From Trichoplax sp. H2 (lineage: Eukaryota; Placozoa; Uniplacotomia; Trichoplacea), in contig NOWV01000036.1 of the NCBI GenBank assembly GCA_003344405.1, positions 124,001-188,000 of the forward strand: 64,000 nucleotides of DNA. Direction: 5' to 3'. The position numbers and the translations under genes were made by a program. Under the pieces are notes generated by a model, which saw only the letters and a list, made by a program, of their open reading frames with translations, was not told the DNA's origin and did not search any database. Numbering within the stretch: position 1 is the stretch's first letter; every line of letters begins with the position of its first letter. This document shows, one piece after another, positions 1-11,485 of the stretch.

Positions 1-1
1 A

Positions 2-855
2 GAGCAATATAGCCGCTGTTACCTTAATCATCCAGATTATTTAGTCCTCGATCAAATTTTCCCGAGAGAATCTATAGAGCTTTGTGATCTCCTGTACAAG
101 GGAGAAGATAAATAACTTTACCTTTACGCGATTAAAGAAAAGTTTGGTAATAGCACTGGAATTGCCTGTAATCAAATTCGTGTCGCTATGAAAGCTTTAA
201 CTTCAGATATCCAGAATTCCGAGCATCAACTCTTGCATAGTCTTTATAACAAAGTTGTGAATACTAAACTAGAAAGTGACTTTCGTGTCCGAGCAAAAGA
301 GCGTCTTAAAGAAATGACAGCTGAACAATTTGTCAATCTTTTTATCAAACGGAAGATAATTTTTGTGTATGCTTTTCTTGATACTAACGATGCCGATCGT
401 CGTATGGAAAGTGAATTGGAACTCATCCAAGAGGTTACAAAGGAAGTGTTAAAAAAGCAGATATAGATAAACCTCAACAGGTTCTTCAAGATCTTCAAGT
501 AAAGGGCTACCTTGATGAAACGTCTAAGCTGACAGATAAATTTCTCAGGGAAAAGGAAAAAGACTTCGAAGATACAATAAATATCCCAGGGCTGCATAAA
601 ATATTAATGCGAAACTGTTCCCTTTATAAATCTCTGATTGGAAAACTGGAAATCATTGAACTTTTTCATAGCTTTAAAAAGACAGAGTTTGAATTTCAGA
701 TTCAACAGCTTGATCGCCCTGGAAAGGTTGTAAAACGCGACATTTAGAAAGAATTCCTTAAGATTTTCCCCGAAGCAAAAAACGACAGAAATAACGGCTT
801 TTTAAATGCTACTCTCCAGTTCAACCGTCGTGAAAATATTTCCTTACCATTTTAA
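2..855 (+). pseudogene. Decayed coding fragment, unidentified, continuing from left edge
   Basis: Frame 2 reads as plausible protein from the window edge, but it is broken by a TAA at 113-115. It resumes in the same frame through an ATG at 188 to a TAG at 464-466. At the A-run near 450 the coding-like text shifts frame (continuing ADIDKPQQVLQDLQVKGYLD) and runs to about 855 with another in-frame TAG near 747. The composition is charged and helical (ESELELIQEVTKEVL), unlike random AT-rich translation. I do not recognise the family. One frameshift plus two stops, with no splice sites that repair them, argues for a pseudogene or a retrocopied fragment rather than exons. The 5' part lies outside the window. 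Confidence 0.45.
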
Positions 856-1431
856 ATTATTTCAAGCTCTAAGAATGTGCAATGAAGGTTAATTTTTAGA
901 ATATTCCTTCAAGTTCTTGTATTATAATTATTTTAGCTTAGTTTTTGTATCATGATAAGTATTCTAGCTTTAAAAAAAGTATAATTTATTCGGTTGATTG
1001 CAAAGGTAGATTTTACTTAGTATCTTAGTATATTGTAAACCCGACTGCTTTATTCGGACTAGAAGTTAAGATAATCCGTAGCATAATTTTTGTTGAGAAT
1101 CAGATAATATAATTTTGTAATTTAAGCGATGTATTTAGTTAATAGAATATATGTGTGTTAATTTTGATCATTAATTACAGTAGAAGTTAATGTTACTTTG
1201 TAATTTCATACAGTATGAACCCAAAACATTTGATCTGGAATTGTTATTTTGTCTTAGTGTATACTGTAGAAATGTATAGTTTCAAGCTAAACTATACTTA
1301 GTATTAATTCAGTAGTTTTCGGGAATCTAGGGTATAATTTATCTTATCATGTATGTTTGATTGCTAGTTTAATTTGGAGTACTTTAGAATGATAGTTGGA
1401 TAATCTAACACCACCAACTGCTCTGCGTAGC

Positions 1432-1568
1432 ATATAAAAGGTGGCGTAGTTCAGTAATTGAGAGTAGTTGAAGTTAGAGAAGACGAGAAAAGTGTAGGAT
1501 GATCGTGAGTTACCTCATTAATTGATAGTTTGGTTGGTTGGTTGGGGCAGTAGCTCTGCCCCATTTTG
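1432..1568 (+). ncRNA. Possible small RNA unit: TATA box, short transcript, 3' hairpin
   Basis: A good TATA-like box (TATAAAAGG, about 1433) is followed by about 110 nt. That stretch contains three TTGG repeats and a perfect 7-bp hairpin, GGGGCAG-TAGCT-CTGCCCC (about 1545-1563), immediately followed by ATTTTG. Promoter, short body, stem and T-run resemble a small stable RNA gene. A GTGAGT donor-like site lies at about 1506, so a 5' leader exon of a spliced gene is an alternative. I do not recognise a known snRNA or snoRNA. Confidence 0.25.
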
Positions 1569-4500
1569 TTATCCATAGAAGTTTTGCTAAGATTGTTGTT
1601 AAAGCTATAATTAAGTGGTGTTCTTCCCCTAATTTGTTTTGTTAGGACTTCAATTGTTGGTAGTTTAATTTAATATAGAAAGTTTTATTATTTTTGAATC
1701 TAATGCTACTAATGGATTAACATAACGCGAGAAACTTTGGCAATCACTTCCCTTTATAGCCTTCGAAAAGGCTTTATTTCAAGATTTTGCCCTTCAGCAT
1801 AAATTAGATGCTGCACATTTTATTCTTGCAAATATAATTACTATAAGATCCTCGCATTGATTATGTAAGATTTAGATGTTGGCATAGATAACATAATCAT
1901 TAATGACATAATTTTTTAGCGTCGCCTGGTCAAGAATTTGAATGATATTTCAACAGAGGGCTTAAGGTGACGATTAAAAGCTAAACTATGTTTTTACTTT
2001 TAAATTTATGAAAATTTATCAGGTTAACATACGTCTATGCGCGTTTGCTCTTAGAGGAGTATGTTACGGCTAAAGTAGAGGGTTCATCTCGTCATACTTA
2101 GAGGTAAACGAATAGCTCCGTTAGCAGTACAGCGTTGATAATATAGTTTATAGCGTTTTTATTACGAATCTATACGAGGATGTGTAGCAGTTTCGGCTAA
2201 TTACAGTAGTAATGGAAGTACGCTGGCATTAAGAAGTAGAATAGTCGACTATGCTTATAATGTAATTTCATTATTGCTCATGATGAAATAGTGGAGTTAT
2301 ACTATTGGTACTATGCATGCATAAGGTCATAAGAGACAGCTATATAAGGTGATATTTTTGTGTAATGTCTTAATCTAACTGTTAGATAATATTGAATTGT
2401 TATCGAGGAGATTAAGCCAATTATCCGGTTTATCTTAGCCACTTTCTGCTGTCATTATGAGTGTAGAAAAGTGGATTCTTCTCTTGTCAAGCTATCTATA
2501 GCATTAATAAACGATACATTTAAGGTTAAACAAGGTGTACCTAATCTTGTGTCACGTTAGAGATTTACTCAATTTTAATAACTCAGATTTTGAGATAGGC
2601 ATTTACGAACCTAATATGAAGATTTAACATCACTCAAGATGTAACTAATAATAACCATCTAACGTTTAAGGTTATTGTCTGCCAAAAGTCAGACACATAA
2701 CAATCATTAATGATCAATATGTTTGATCATACAACTCTGACTGTAACTTAATTCTAAACTAGAACGAGGAACAGAGCTTAGTAACAGCTAGGTACTTTAA
2801 TAAATAACTATTTGAAACATTTTAATAGGTATCTGAGCGTATGCACGCATGTTATTTAGTGTAATATACGCATGTGGTACATTATTCAATTATATTACCA
2901 AAGACCGATTTTTACTCTATAGACAGTCCGTTAGTACATCCCAATGGAATGTAGGAAATAGCTAAACATCTGTATATAATCTGTACGAAAAATTTATTAT
3001 CACTGAAAGTGTCTACATACATGTGAGTATTGATCCAAAATTTTTATTATAGCATTTAAGTGAGCTTACGAGTATAAATGAATATTAAATTATCTTCAAG
3101 TACTTAAATACTTTATCAATTTATTTTATCTTACCTTTCTCTTATTTATCTTAACTTTATCTTAAAGTACTTTATCAATTGATATATTAATATCTGTTCC
3201 TTTAAATTAGACTATTACTAAGTTTATATTGTAAAGATATCATACGGTTCTACGCTTTACGGCCATCGACAATTATATAGATAGTAAGGTAATAGGAAAC
3301 CATTTTCTATTCATCTCTATCAATAGCTAAACCTCCAAGTATGGATTCTACATATCATGGATCCTAATTAATAATATGAAATCATTCGTATGAACATTTT
3401 CTCGATTGCTATTATTCATATCTTTTCCGCAAATTAATGCTTCATCAGATAGACTTATACTGTAAAGGTAATAAGAAAAATTACTTTTGATTCATGTACC
3501 AATTGCTAACCCTTCCAAAATAGATTACATCACCGGGCCTAGTTGTAGATTGAATTTTAACCTTGTGACTCAAACAGGATTGTCGTTCTCATATAGCAAC
3601 CTGTATGGATGGATGCATACAAAGGAACATCACCTATCCGGACAAGATTTTTCATATTTTAATAGCATTTTTATATATCCTTTGGTAGAAAATTAGTTTT
3701 TGATAACGGCAGAGTAAACTTGAATAATAACAGGATAGGCTAAGATTAAAAGACTGCTATTAACGGCTTTAGAAATGAATATTAGTTGGGCTGAATTGTA
3801 GCTAGTACATGATCGATTTATATTATGTTCAATGACGTCCTAGTAGAGCATGACTTAGTATGGTGTTTCTGCAAGTGTTACATCATACTACTAGACTGCA
3901 ATTTGAAGGATTTGTCGCCTATTTACTGTAGGATACGTTGAAAACAAATACTGCTTATACTACAAAATAAATCAACTGTTATCCTACATACTAAACTATA
4001 TATAGTCAATCGATTTTTGTGTTGACTTTTTCGACAAATTAAGGTATAGTACTAAATGTTTAAGGGTAAAGTTGGAATTAGGGTACTTTAACCTTGGATT
4101 TCTTACCAATCACCTCGATAAGGATAAAAAGAAAATCAAGTGACTAATAGGGGGAAGAGTTGGACAAAAGCTTTAAAATTATTCCACGTACAAGAGAGAC
4201 ACAATTTGAAAGGTAGGAGCTTGAGTTTTCGAAAAATATTATTTCTTTTTGTTGATTTTTTAGCTAGAGAGATCTCTAGCTGTGACAACCATTGGCAATG
4301 TATCGTTTCCATATTTCACTAGGACGTGTCCATTGCAGCAGATTTAAATCATATTCCATGTCATGATGATCATTTTGATTCTTTTTGGATTTGCTGATAT
4401 TATTGATAAGTCAAGGCTGCATTACTTTATATTAGTCCCAGATCGGTTCAAAATTATCAATTTTACTTTTGCCAGATAAACAGTTTGATTCGTTTAGCCA

Positions 4501-4996
4501 ATTTGCTTCTTAAGATAGTCCGCATACGAACAAGACTTCATTAATATCGTTTATATTACTTGTTATTATTATCATTTAGAAGTAAACACAGTATTGTAAT
4601 AGGCTGATACAATTCTATCCACTAAAACATAACTTAGCAGTTAATTTTTATAATTAAGCTATTTCTGATCTGCTTTTTGTAGATTTAATGATTTTACATG
4701 ATCACATATCGATGCAATCTATGATTTCTATGATATAATGCTGATTGCGTGAATTGTAACAGCTTTAAACATCCTACGATTTAGATGACACAGAAGTGCC
4801 AGCTTATTAATACTTTTAGATACGACCTATTTCACTTTTAGTTATAATTAGTGATGATAGAAAAGATCAAGGTCGTATTTTATCGTATTGAAATAGTATG
4901 CGGTACTGTATAAACTAGATAAGAGTGCAAGATTACCAATTTTCTCTAGATAGCACTTGTTGTAGTATAAACCCGAATTGCTAAAAGTAATATATA

Positions 4997-5156
4997 ATAC
5001 ATTCAATGAGCTCATAAAAATGATCAAAATAATTCAAAATTTCTGCATTTATATTTGCCGTTCTTGTCTTAGCTTAATACATTCAGTGAGTTCATGGAAC
5101 GAAAAAAATAATTCACAATTTTTGCATTTGTATTTGCTGTTCTTTTCTTAACAGAC
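4997..5156 (+). repeat. 80-bp tandem duplication before P450 gene 1
   Basis: Two diverged copies (starting about 4997 and 5077) share the ordered motifs ATACATTCA-TGAG, AATAATTCA, ATTTTTGCATTT and TATTTGC-GTTCTT. A weaker relative lies before the second P450 (about 11385-11450). This may be duplicated promoter or 5' UTR sequence. Confidence 0.5.
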
Positions 5157-5208
5157 TGATTGCGAAACTAGATTGAAATTGAGGATAAACACGATTCAGT
5201 AGTCCAAG

Positions 5209-8026
5209 ATGTTGCAACGTTTACCAAGAATTAATCTTTATCTTCCTGGAGCACAAAGAGTGTTTGGTAGATTAATCATGCAATCAAAAACTGCCACAAC
5301 AACTGCGATACCTGAGGAAGAAGAGAAAATAGCCGATGCTAAGCCTTTCAGTGAAATACCTGGTCCCAAACTTTATCCCATCATTGGAAACTTGTTGACC
5401 TTAATTAAAAATAATGGCTACCATCAAAAAAGACCCCATCTATTGTATTCGAGTTACAGGCAAAAATATGGCCCCATCTTTAGGGACAAGATTGTTAATA
5501 TGAAATTATTATTTGTAACTACACCAGAAGACTTTGCAACTGTTTTCAAGGCAGAAGGAAAATATCCTGATAGAGGACCAACAATGCCGTGGATTGTTTA
5601 TCGTGAACAACGAAAAAAGGCTAAAGGTGTCTTAATCGGGTAATGGATGTTGTAAGATTTTTAAGCATGCTTTGGTATGAATAGCAATTAAACATTGGAT
5701 AGAAATAAATGTGTGCATCTATAAACTTTATTTGCTATGGATAGTATCCAAAAGTTGAATTCAAGTCGTTTGCATGCAACCTAGGTTATTACTTGGATGA
5801 TTTTTCAACCTCCTGTTAATTGCATAGAAAATGACAGATTGAAAAAGTTGTAGTCTACTTTCACCTCAAATGATGGAAATTAGGAGTATAATTTAATTTA
5901 ATAAAACATTCTTATGTCCATCTTATCTTAAATAGCTCGTATAACACTGTCGATAATATACATACAGCCATGATGACTATTGGATTACTAATCAAAATAG
6001 AATGCATACTTTAACATCCAAATTGACAAAATCAATCTCATGCTGTCTATTTTTTGAATATCTTCATAGTAAAGGCGAAGAATGGCGAAAATCACGAAGT
6101 GTGATGGATAAAAAACTTCTTAAAATGAAGGACGTTAGTGCCTATAGTGGAAGAATGAATGAAGTCATCTCAGATCTAATATCTCATATAAAGCGAAAAC
6201 AAATTGAAGATAATCTGAATGGAGAATTAAGCAATCTGCAGAATGCAATATATAAATGGTCATTTGAGAGTACGTAAGAAATCTCTTACTTCATACTTAG
6301 ATTTGGACCTAGATAGAGCGACAATCTTCTAAAAATGTATTGATGAAAAGGCAAACTACTTCATAGATTTGAAGATGTTTATTGTCGATTGATTTTCAAA
6401 TGTTATTGCAATATATTACCTAAAGTAGAAGGAATAATGCCAAATCTTAAATACTATTCGTAAGAGAGCTGACGTATCATTTCTATTAAAACTCTAGCAA
6501 TTAATAGTGTCTTATTTAGTAAACGGCTTGGAGCATTCAATGATCCCCCAACTCCTATAGCAGAAAAATTTTATAAAAGTGTCTGCAGCGTGTTGAATAT
6601 TACTGGTAACCTAGTGCTAATGCCACCATTTTACAAATATTTCAAGACCAAGCAATGGAAAGAATATTGTAGTTATTGGGATACATTATTTGAGATCGGT
6701 GGTAAATTAATTGATGAAGAACGCAATCGATTATTATCGAGCGGACTTGATCTTTCGAAGAAGCTTGAGAGTAATCACCGGACTGAAGATATGGAATTTT
6801 TGCCCTATGTTTTATCCCGTGGGGAATTAAGTGATGAAGAAATCACCGGCAATGTCATTGAACTGATGGGAGGAGGTGTTGATACAGTAAGTTATCTTTC
6901 TATGATTGCTTTATTTAGATGTTTTATCTCGAGAGTGGGATATTTTTAAAAAGATATACCGTAAAATACTGAGAATAAACTAGTTTAGCTATTTTTTAGC
7001 GTTATATCTCTTCTTTCTTTAATCTTACGTGAAATATTCGTAAGTAATCAGTTGTAATCAAATGAATCTTCCTCAGTCTTCTTCGTTTTATCACCATAAA
7101 ATTAATTGGCTATAGCAATTGTTGTAATTTTTGATTTACTTTCAGTCTGCAAATACGATTATGTGGGTGCTGTATATATTAGGCAAAAATCCTGATATTC
7201 AAGAAAAGTTATATCAAGAAGTCAGTAGTGTACTTAAAAATGGACAATTTCCTGATAGCCAAAGCGTACAGAAAATGCCTTACTTGAAAGGAGTCCTAAA
7301 AGAAAGCGAAAGGTGTTTAAAATGATTTTGGGATGAAATTGGCTGTAAATTATTTGTCCGACTAATTAGCTGTACGTCATCGATTATTAGATTATACCCT
7401 GTATTGATTGCGACATCGCGTATTCTAGCTCAAGATGTTGTGCTAAGTGGATATCATGTCCCTGCCGAGGTATAATTGTAAATCACGACGGTATAATGTA
7501 CATACATCTACATATATTTGCGTATATATATATATATATATTAACACTTCTTTTTTGTAATTTTAATTTCAAATATATCCGTTGTTGTTGTATATTTTGA
7601 ATAACAGACTAGAGTTTACATGATGATGCATCTTGCAGCAAGAGATGAATCGATTTTTGATGAAGCAACAAAGATTAAGCCAGAACGATGGATACGATCA
7701 TCGTCCTCACAACGTAAACGTAATCCATTTAGCTTTATCCCGTTCGGTTTTGGGCCTAGAATGTGCATTGGAAGACGTATCGCTGAATTAGAAATGGAAA
7801 TACTAATTGCTAGAGTATGTTTTTCTCTAATTAAAAATTGATTATAATATATATTAGTAATTATTAAAATAAATTATTTTACATCTAATACTATTTATGT
7901 CTTAATAATTAGTTGATTTCGGAATTTCGTATTGACTGTCGTAATGAAAAGGAAGTCGGAGTAACGTTTAGATTGGTAGCATCTCCTGATCAGGATATTC
8001 GTATCGCATTTCAACAAAGAAATTAA
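5209..8026 (+). CDS. Mitochondrial-clan cytochrome P450, copy 1 (528 aa, 7 exons)
   Basis: Coding exons: 5209-5639, 6070-6269, 6498-6886, 7146-7312, 7391-7469, 7608-7814, 7913-8026; all introns GT-AG. The product is a heme-thiolate monooxygenase. The arginine-rich N-terminus resembles a mitochondrial presequence. Family landmarks are present: the I-helix oxygen motif GGVDT (Thr340), the K-helix ExxR (ESER, Glu393-Arg396, Arg codon split by an intron), the PERW motif, and the heme loop FGFGPRMCIG with cysteine ligand Cys475. The length (528) and the wording KGEEWRKSRSVMDKKLL and GRRIAELEME are typical of animal mitochondrial-clan (CYP11/24/27-like) enzymes, which take electrons from adrenodoxin. 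That clan hydroxylates sterols, secosteroids or related lipids; the substrate here is unknown. Exon sizes and phases match the next gene exactly apart from one added codon, so the pair arose by tandem duplication. An AATAAA-like signal lies near 8492. Confidence 0.93.
7524..7543. repeat. (TA)n microsatellite in P450 intron 5
   Basis: A run of about ten TA dinucleotides lies inside the fifth intron of P450 copy 1. The second P450 lacks it at the corresponding place. Confidence 0.8.
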
Positions 8027-11000
8027 AATGTGACTGCGAGTAAAGACGCGATAATGATATCTTTATATTCACTTAATTTCGACTCATCCCATTATAAACG
8101 GAAGATGTCTAGGATGGTATTAAATAATTAAACTCTAAACTGCTATAAACTAGCAATACCTAACTTATCGTTAATTTACCCTGCAATATATCTTAATAAT
8201 TAATTGGAGTATAAATTATCCCTCTTTAGTGAGGCAGTGATTTCCTAATAGTCTAATAGTTTAATACCAAATACTTTAAGTGTAAAAATTACGTTCCTTT
8301 AGGAAGCTTATGATTCTTCGTATTTTATATGATAGAATATAATGTACACACTAGAATGGTGCGACATAAGCGCATAGTGTACGTAAAACACTTGCTATAA
8401 CAATATAGCAATAAGATCGTATTGACTAACTTGCAAATTATTCAAACTTTTTAGTCCCCTTTTACGATAAATACATTGCGAAATTTGATTTAATAAAAAA
8501 AAGCTGCAACCTGTCGATCTACGAATATTTATTGCTAGCGGAAATTGATTCAGGAATATACATTAGTGCAAGGTTTATGATAACTTTAATTAATGGCATA
8601 CTAGACTATCAGTATGCAATTTGTCTTAATATTTTGCTTGCGAATAAAAGTCTCTTTATAGATTTAAGCGACAGAAATACATTACAGCAATAATAATTTG
8701 TTATCGTAATTCAACATGCTTGGGTTATGTCATGAAGGCAATAAATCTACTTGTCTCACTGTTGTGTACAATACAGTTATCATAATGTGCTATGCGATTC
8801 GACATCACTTCTTTTTCTTTCCTCTGTTGTTCAAACTTATAGGTAGAAATGAATTAAACTTGTATAACTTAATAATTGCTTCCATTCTTGTCATAGTTTA
8901 TGAATTAGCCATTTAACTAGATTTACTATATATTGTAAAGATATCGTCCTTTGATATATCATTATCAACGGACACATAGATAGTAAAAGTAACGGAAAAT
9001 CCTTTTGCCTCGTTATTAATAGCTAATCCCATCCATATTGATTAAATTATGCTGGAATTCCTCATTGAGCTATAAATCTATGACTTGTGATTCAAATAGA
9101 GGCAGTTACTTTATCTAGTATGCTGTGTAGTTATATCTGCAAACAGTATAAATAATATGCTGATGAGGTTTATATATCCAATATTGTATCTTGTAGATAT
9201 GATATAGAAACTATTTCTTATCAAAAAGCAGGATCAAACTGAAATAAATTATAGCAACAAAAATTAAATATCGTAATTAAAAATACTTGGATTATGCCAT
9301 GATTGTAATCAATCTACTTGTCTCACTATTGTGCACAATTTAGAATCTGTTATTAACTATGTAATTTGACATCACTTCTTTTCTTCTTCTCTTTTATCGT
9401 TCAAATATATAGGTAGAAATGAATTATGTAGACTTGTATGATTAAATAATTTCTTACGTTCATGCTATAGTCAGTAAATTAGCTGTTTTACTAGATTTAC
9501 TACTGTCACTCACAGGAGTAATCCCATTGACTACTCTCTTCTAATGTGAGTGATCAACTAACTTACTAGCTACTTAGTCACTCCAAGTAACTACGGAGAG
9601 ATACTGTAAGTAAGACTAACAATTTCCTCACAAGTATAATAAGCGGCTTGTTGTAAGATTAGTTTTATGAGTTTTTACTTCTATTCATACAACGAAAATA
9701 TAGTACCTTGTCGTACACTAGAGAAGTATCAACTGAGCGATATATTTTCTGCTCGGGCTTATATACAGCCGCTACACGTAGGTGGTGCAAAGTTCGATAC
9801 ATCATTATTAACGGACTCAGAGGCAGTTGAAATAAAGTGAAATAGAAAATTCTTTTTACCTCTTTATTAACGACTAATCTCATCCATATAGCTAAAATTA
9901 TGCCGAAAGCCCTAGTTAATTATTAAAAATTTACATATAATTCAATCAGAGACCGCTAGTATATGTAGCATGATGTACAGGTATATTTACAAAGAGTATA
10001 AATTATATTTCTGATGGGGTTTATTTACTCAACTGTGAATCAAATTGTCGAGAAGTGACGTTAGGTCACATTAATGTTGATACGAAGTTGTACGAATGTC
10101 TAATAAATTAGTAAGTACAGGATAATACGCTCAAACTAGAACCTATCGTAATATTGCAAGCTATTTATTATACAGAAATATACAATATATATTGTATATA
10201 TGCATATATGTAGAGTTTATTTTGTATCAAAATCAGAATCAAAACTGAATAAAACAGAATATGGCAAGACAAAAAGGTGCCAAGAAATATTTTTTAGGGC
10301 AAAAATGATTCATTAAATTGCATAATTGATTGAGTAAATCGACTTTCGTTACGCCCATGCATTGCTCATTAGGATATAACTTAGTATGGCTATACTACAA
10401 TGCTTGTACGCGTATAATATTAAAATGATTGTGATTGGAAGGATTGATAGGCTATTTACTGCATAATTTATTCCAAAATAAAACAATACGGTAGTATTTG
10501 GATACCATTAACTTTCATACTAAATCATTTCTAATCTACTGTTAGTTTTCAGTGACTTGAATACGGTATATTGCACTATCTGAGACATAACCGTAGATCT
10601 ACTTGAACTTTGGATATTCAAATCAGTTAGCTCAATCAGGAGAAGGGAGGGAATGCAAAACTGAAACTTCGGTAAAACTTGAAGATTGTAAGAAGACAAG
10701 CAAGAGAACTCAATTGAATAAGTGTAATCGTGTACTAGACATTATAGTAAATGAAATAAATAATATCTATTTCTTAGCTATCCTGTATATATACGTTATA
10801 CAAGATTGAACTACTTACCATCAGGAGAGAGGTATGCGATTATGTTTAGTTTTACATTTTTAGCTGAGATTTGTTTATTTCTTCCATAAAATCATCGCAA
10901 TCGATTTGTTAACGTTATCCATTAGCCACTATTACATTCTATAGCACTATACTGATCCCAATTCTATTTAAAATTACTGTTTCTGCTTTTGCCAAGTATG

Positions 11001-11485
11001 TGAGTTTTATTTCTAGAATCAAACTAACTTAGAAATGTATCCTTTATACATTATAATCAAGCCTTTATACATAGTATTCACACTCATTATCGATCTTTCA
11101 TATCGCCTATTTCCTCATCAAAATTATAACCACTGATTTTAAAATCGAAATGATTCAATATATTGACGATTTGTTGATTTTGAAGATCACTTGGACTACA
11201 TTTACGAATGAATAGTTGATTACTTTGTGCACTCACCTTATAAGTTATAGGCTGACTATAGATATTATCTTGCATTACTAAATGCAATTTCATGCTAATT
11301 ACTATTTTGTAGATATTACTTGCTTTTCCTATTAGTTATAGATGAGAGGTGTCAGCTTTACTTATATCCGAGAGATCATCAAATTCCATATTATTTTTCA
11401 TTTATTTCATTTGTATTTTCAGTTCTTATTGGACTAAACTGGATAATAAACTAGATAACAACTGGGGAATAAATACGATTTGGCA
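8027..11485. other. Intergenic region between P450 genes, built of duplicated modules
   Basis: No gene is recognised. A block at about 8719-8940 recurs at about 9286-9510 (shared motifs ATCTACTTGTCTCACT, GACATCACTTCTTTT, TAGGTAGAAATGAATTA). The block following it (8941-9130) recurs at about 9800-9960 after an insertion of about 290 bp in the second copy. Related, more decayed copies sit upstream at 3.2-3.8 kb. The small ORFs at 8716-8916, 9665-9883, 10603-10809 and 11087-11293 lie in this repeated or AT-rich sequence and show no domain features. Confidence 0.6.
8719..9960 (+). repeat. Diverged direct duplication of a non-coding module
   Basis: Copy A is about 8719-9130 and copy B about 9286-9960. 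The offset is 567 bp over the first half and about 843 bp over the second. The change reflects extra sequence in copy B between about 9510 and 9800. Near the start of that extra sequence is a short inverted repeat (TCACTCACA ... TGTGAGTGA). Confidence 0.55.

Larger units (their letters stand above)
856..5208. other. AT-rich intergenic region upstream of first P450 gene
   Basis: No convincing gene is visible. It holds a TATA-like box with a downstream hairpin (about 1432-1563). It also holds two diverged copies (about 3220-3360 and 3440-3780) of a non-coding module that recurs at 8.9-9.3 kb and 9.7-10.3 kb, and an 80-bp tandem duplication at about 4997-5150 just before the P450 start. Short ORFs at 3487-3696 and 4140-4322 begin with non-ATG codons and look like chance. 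Confidence 0.6.

Noticed and set aside
3487-4322. ORFs at 3487-3696 and 4140-4322
   Set aside because: Both start with non-ATG codons, lie in AT-rich or repeated non-coding sequence, and have no domain features.
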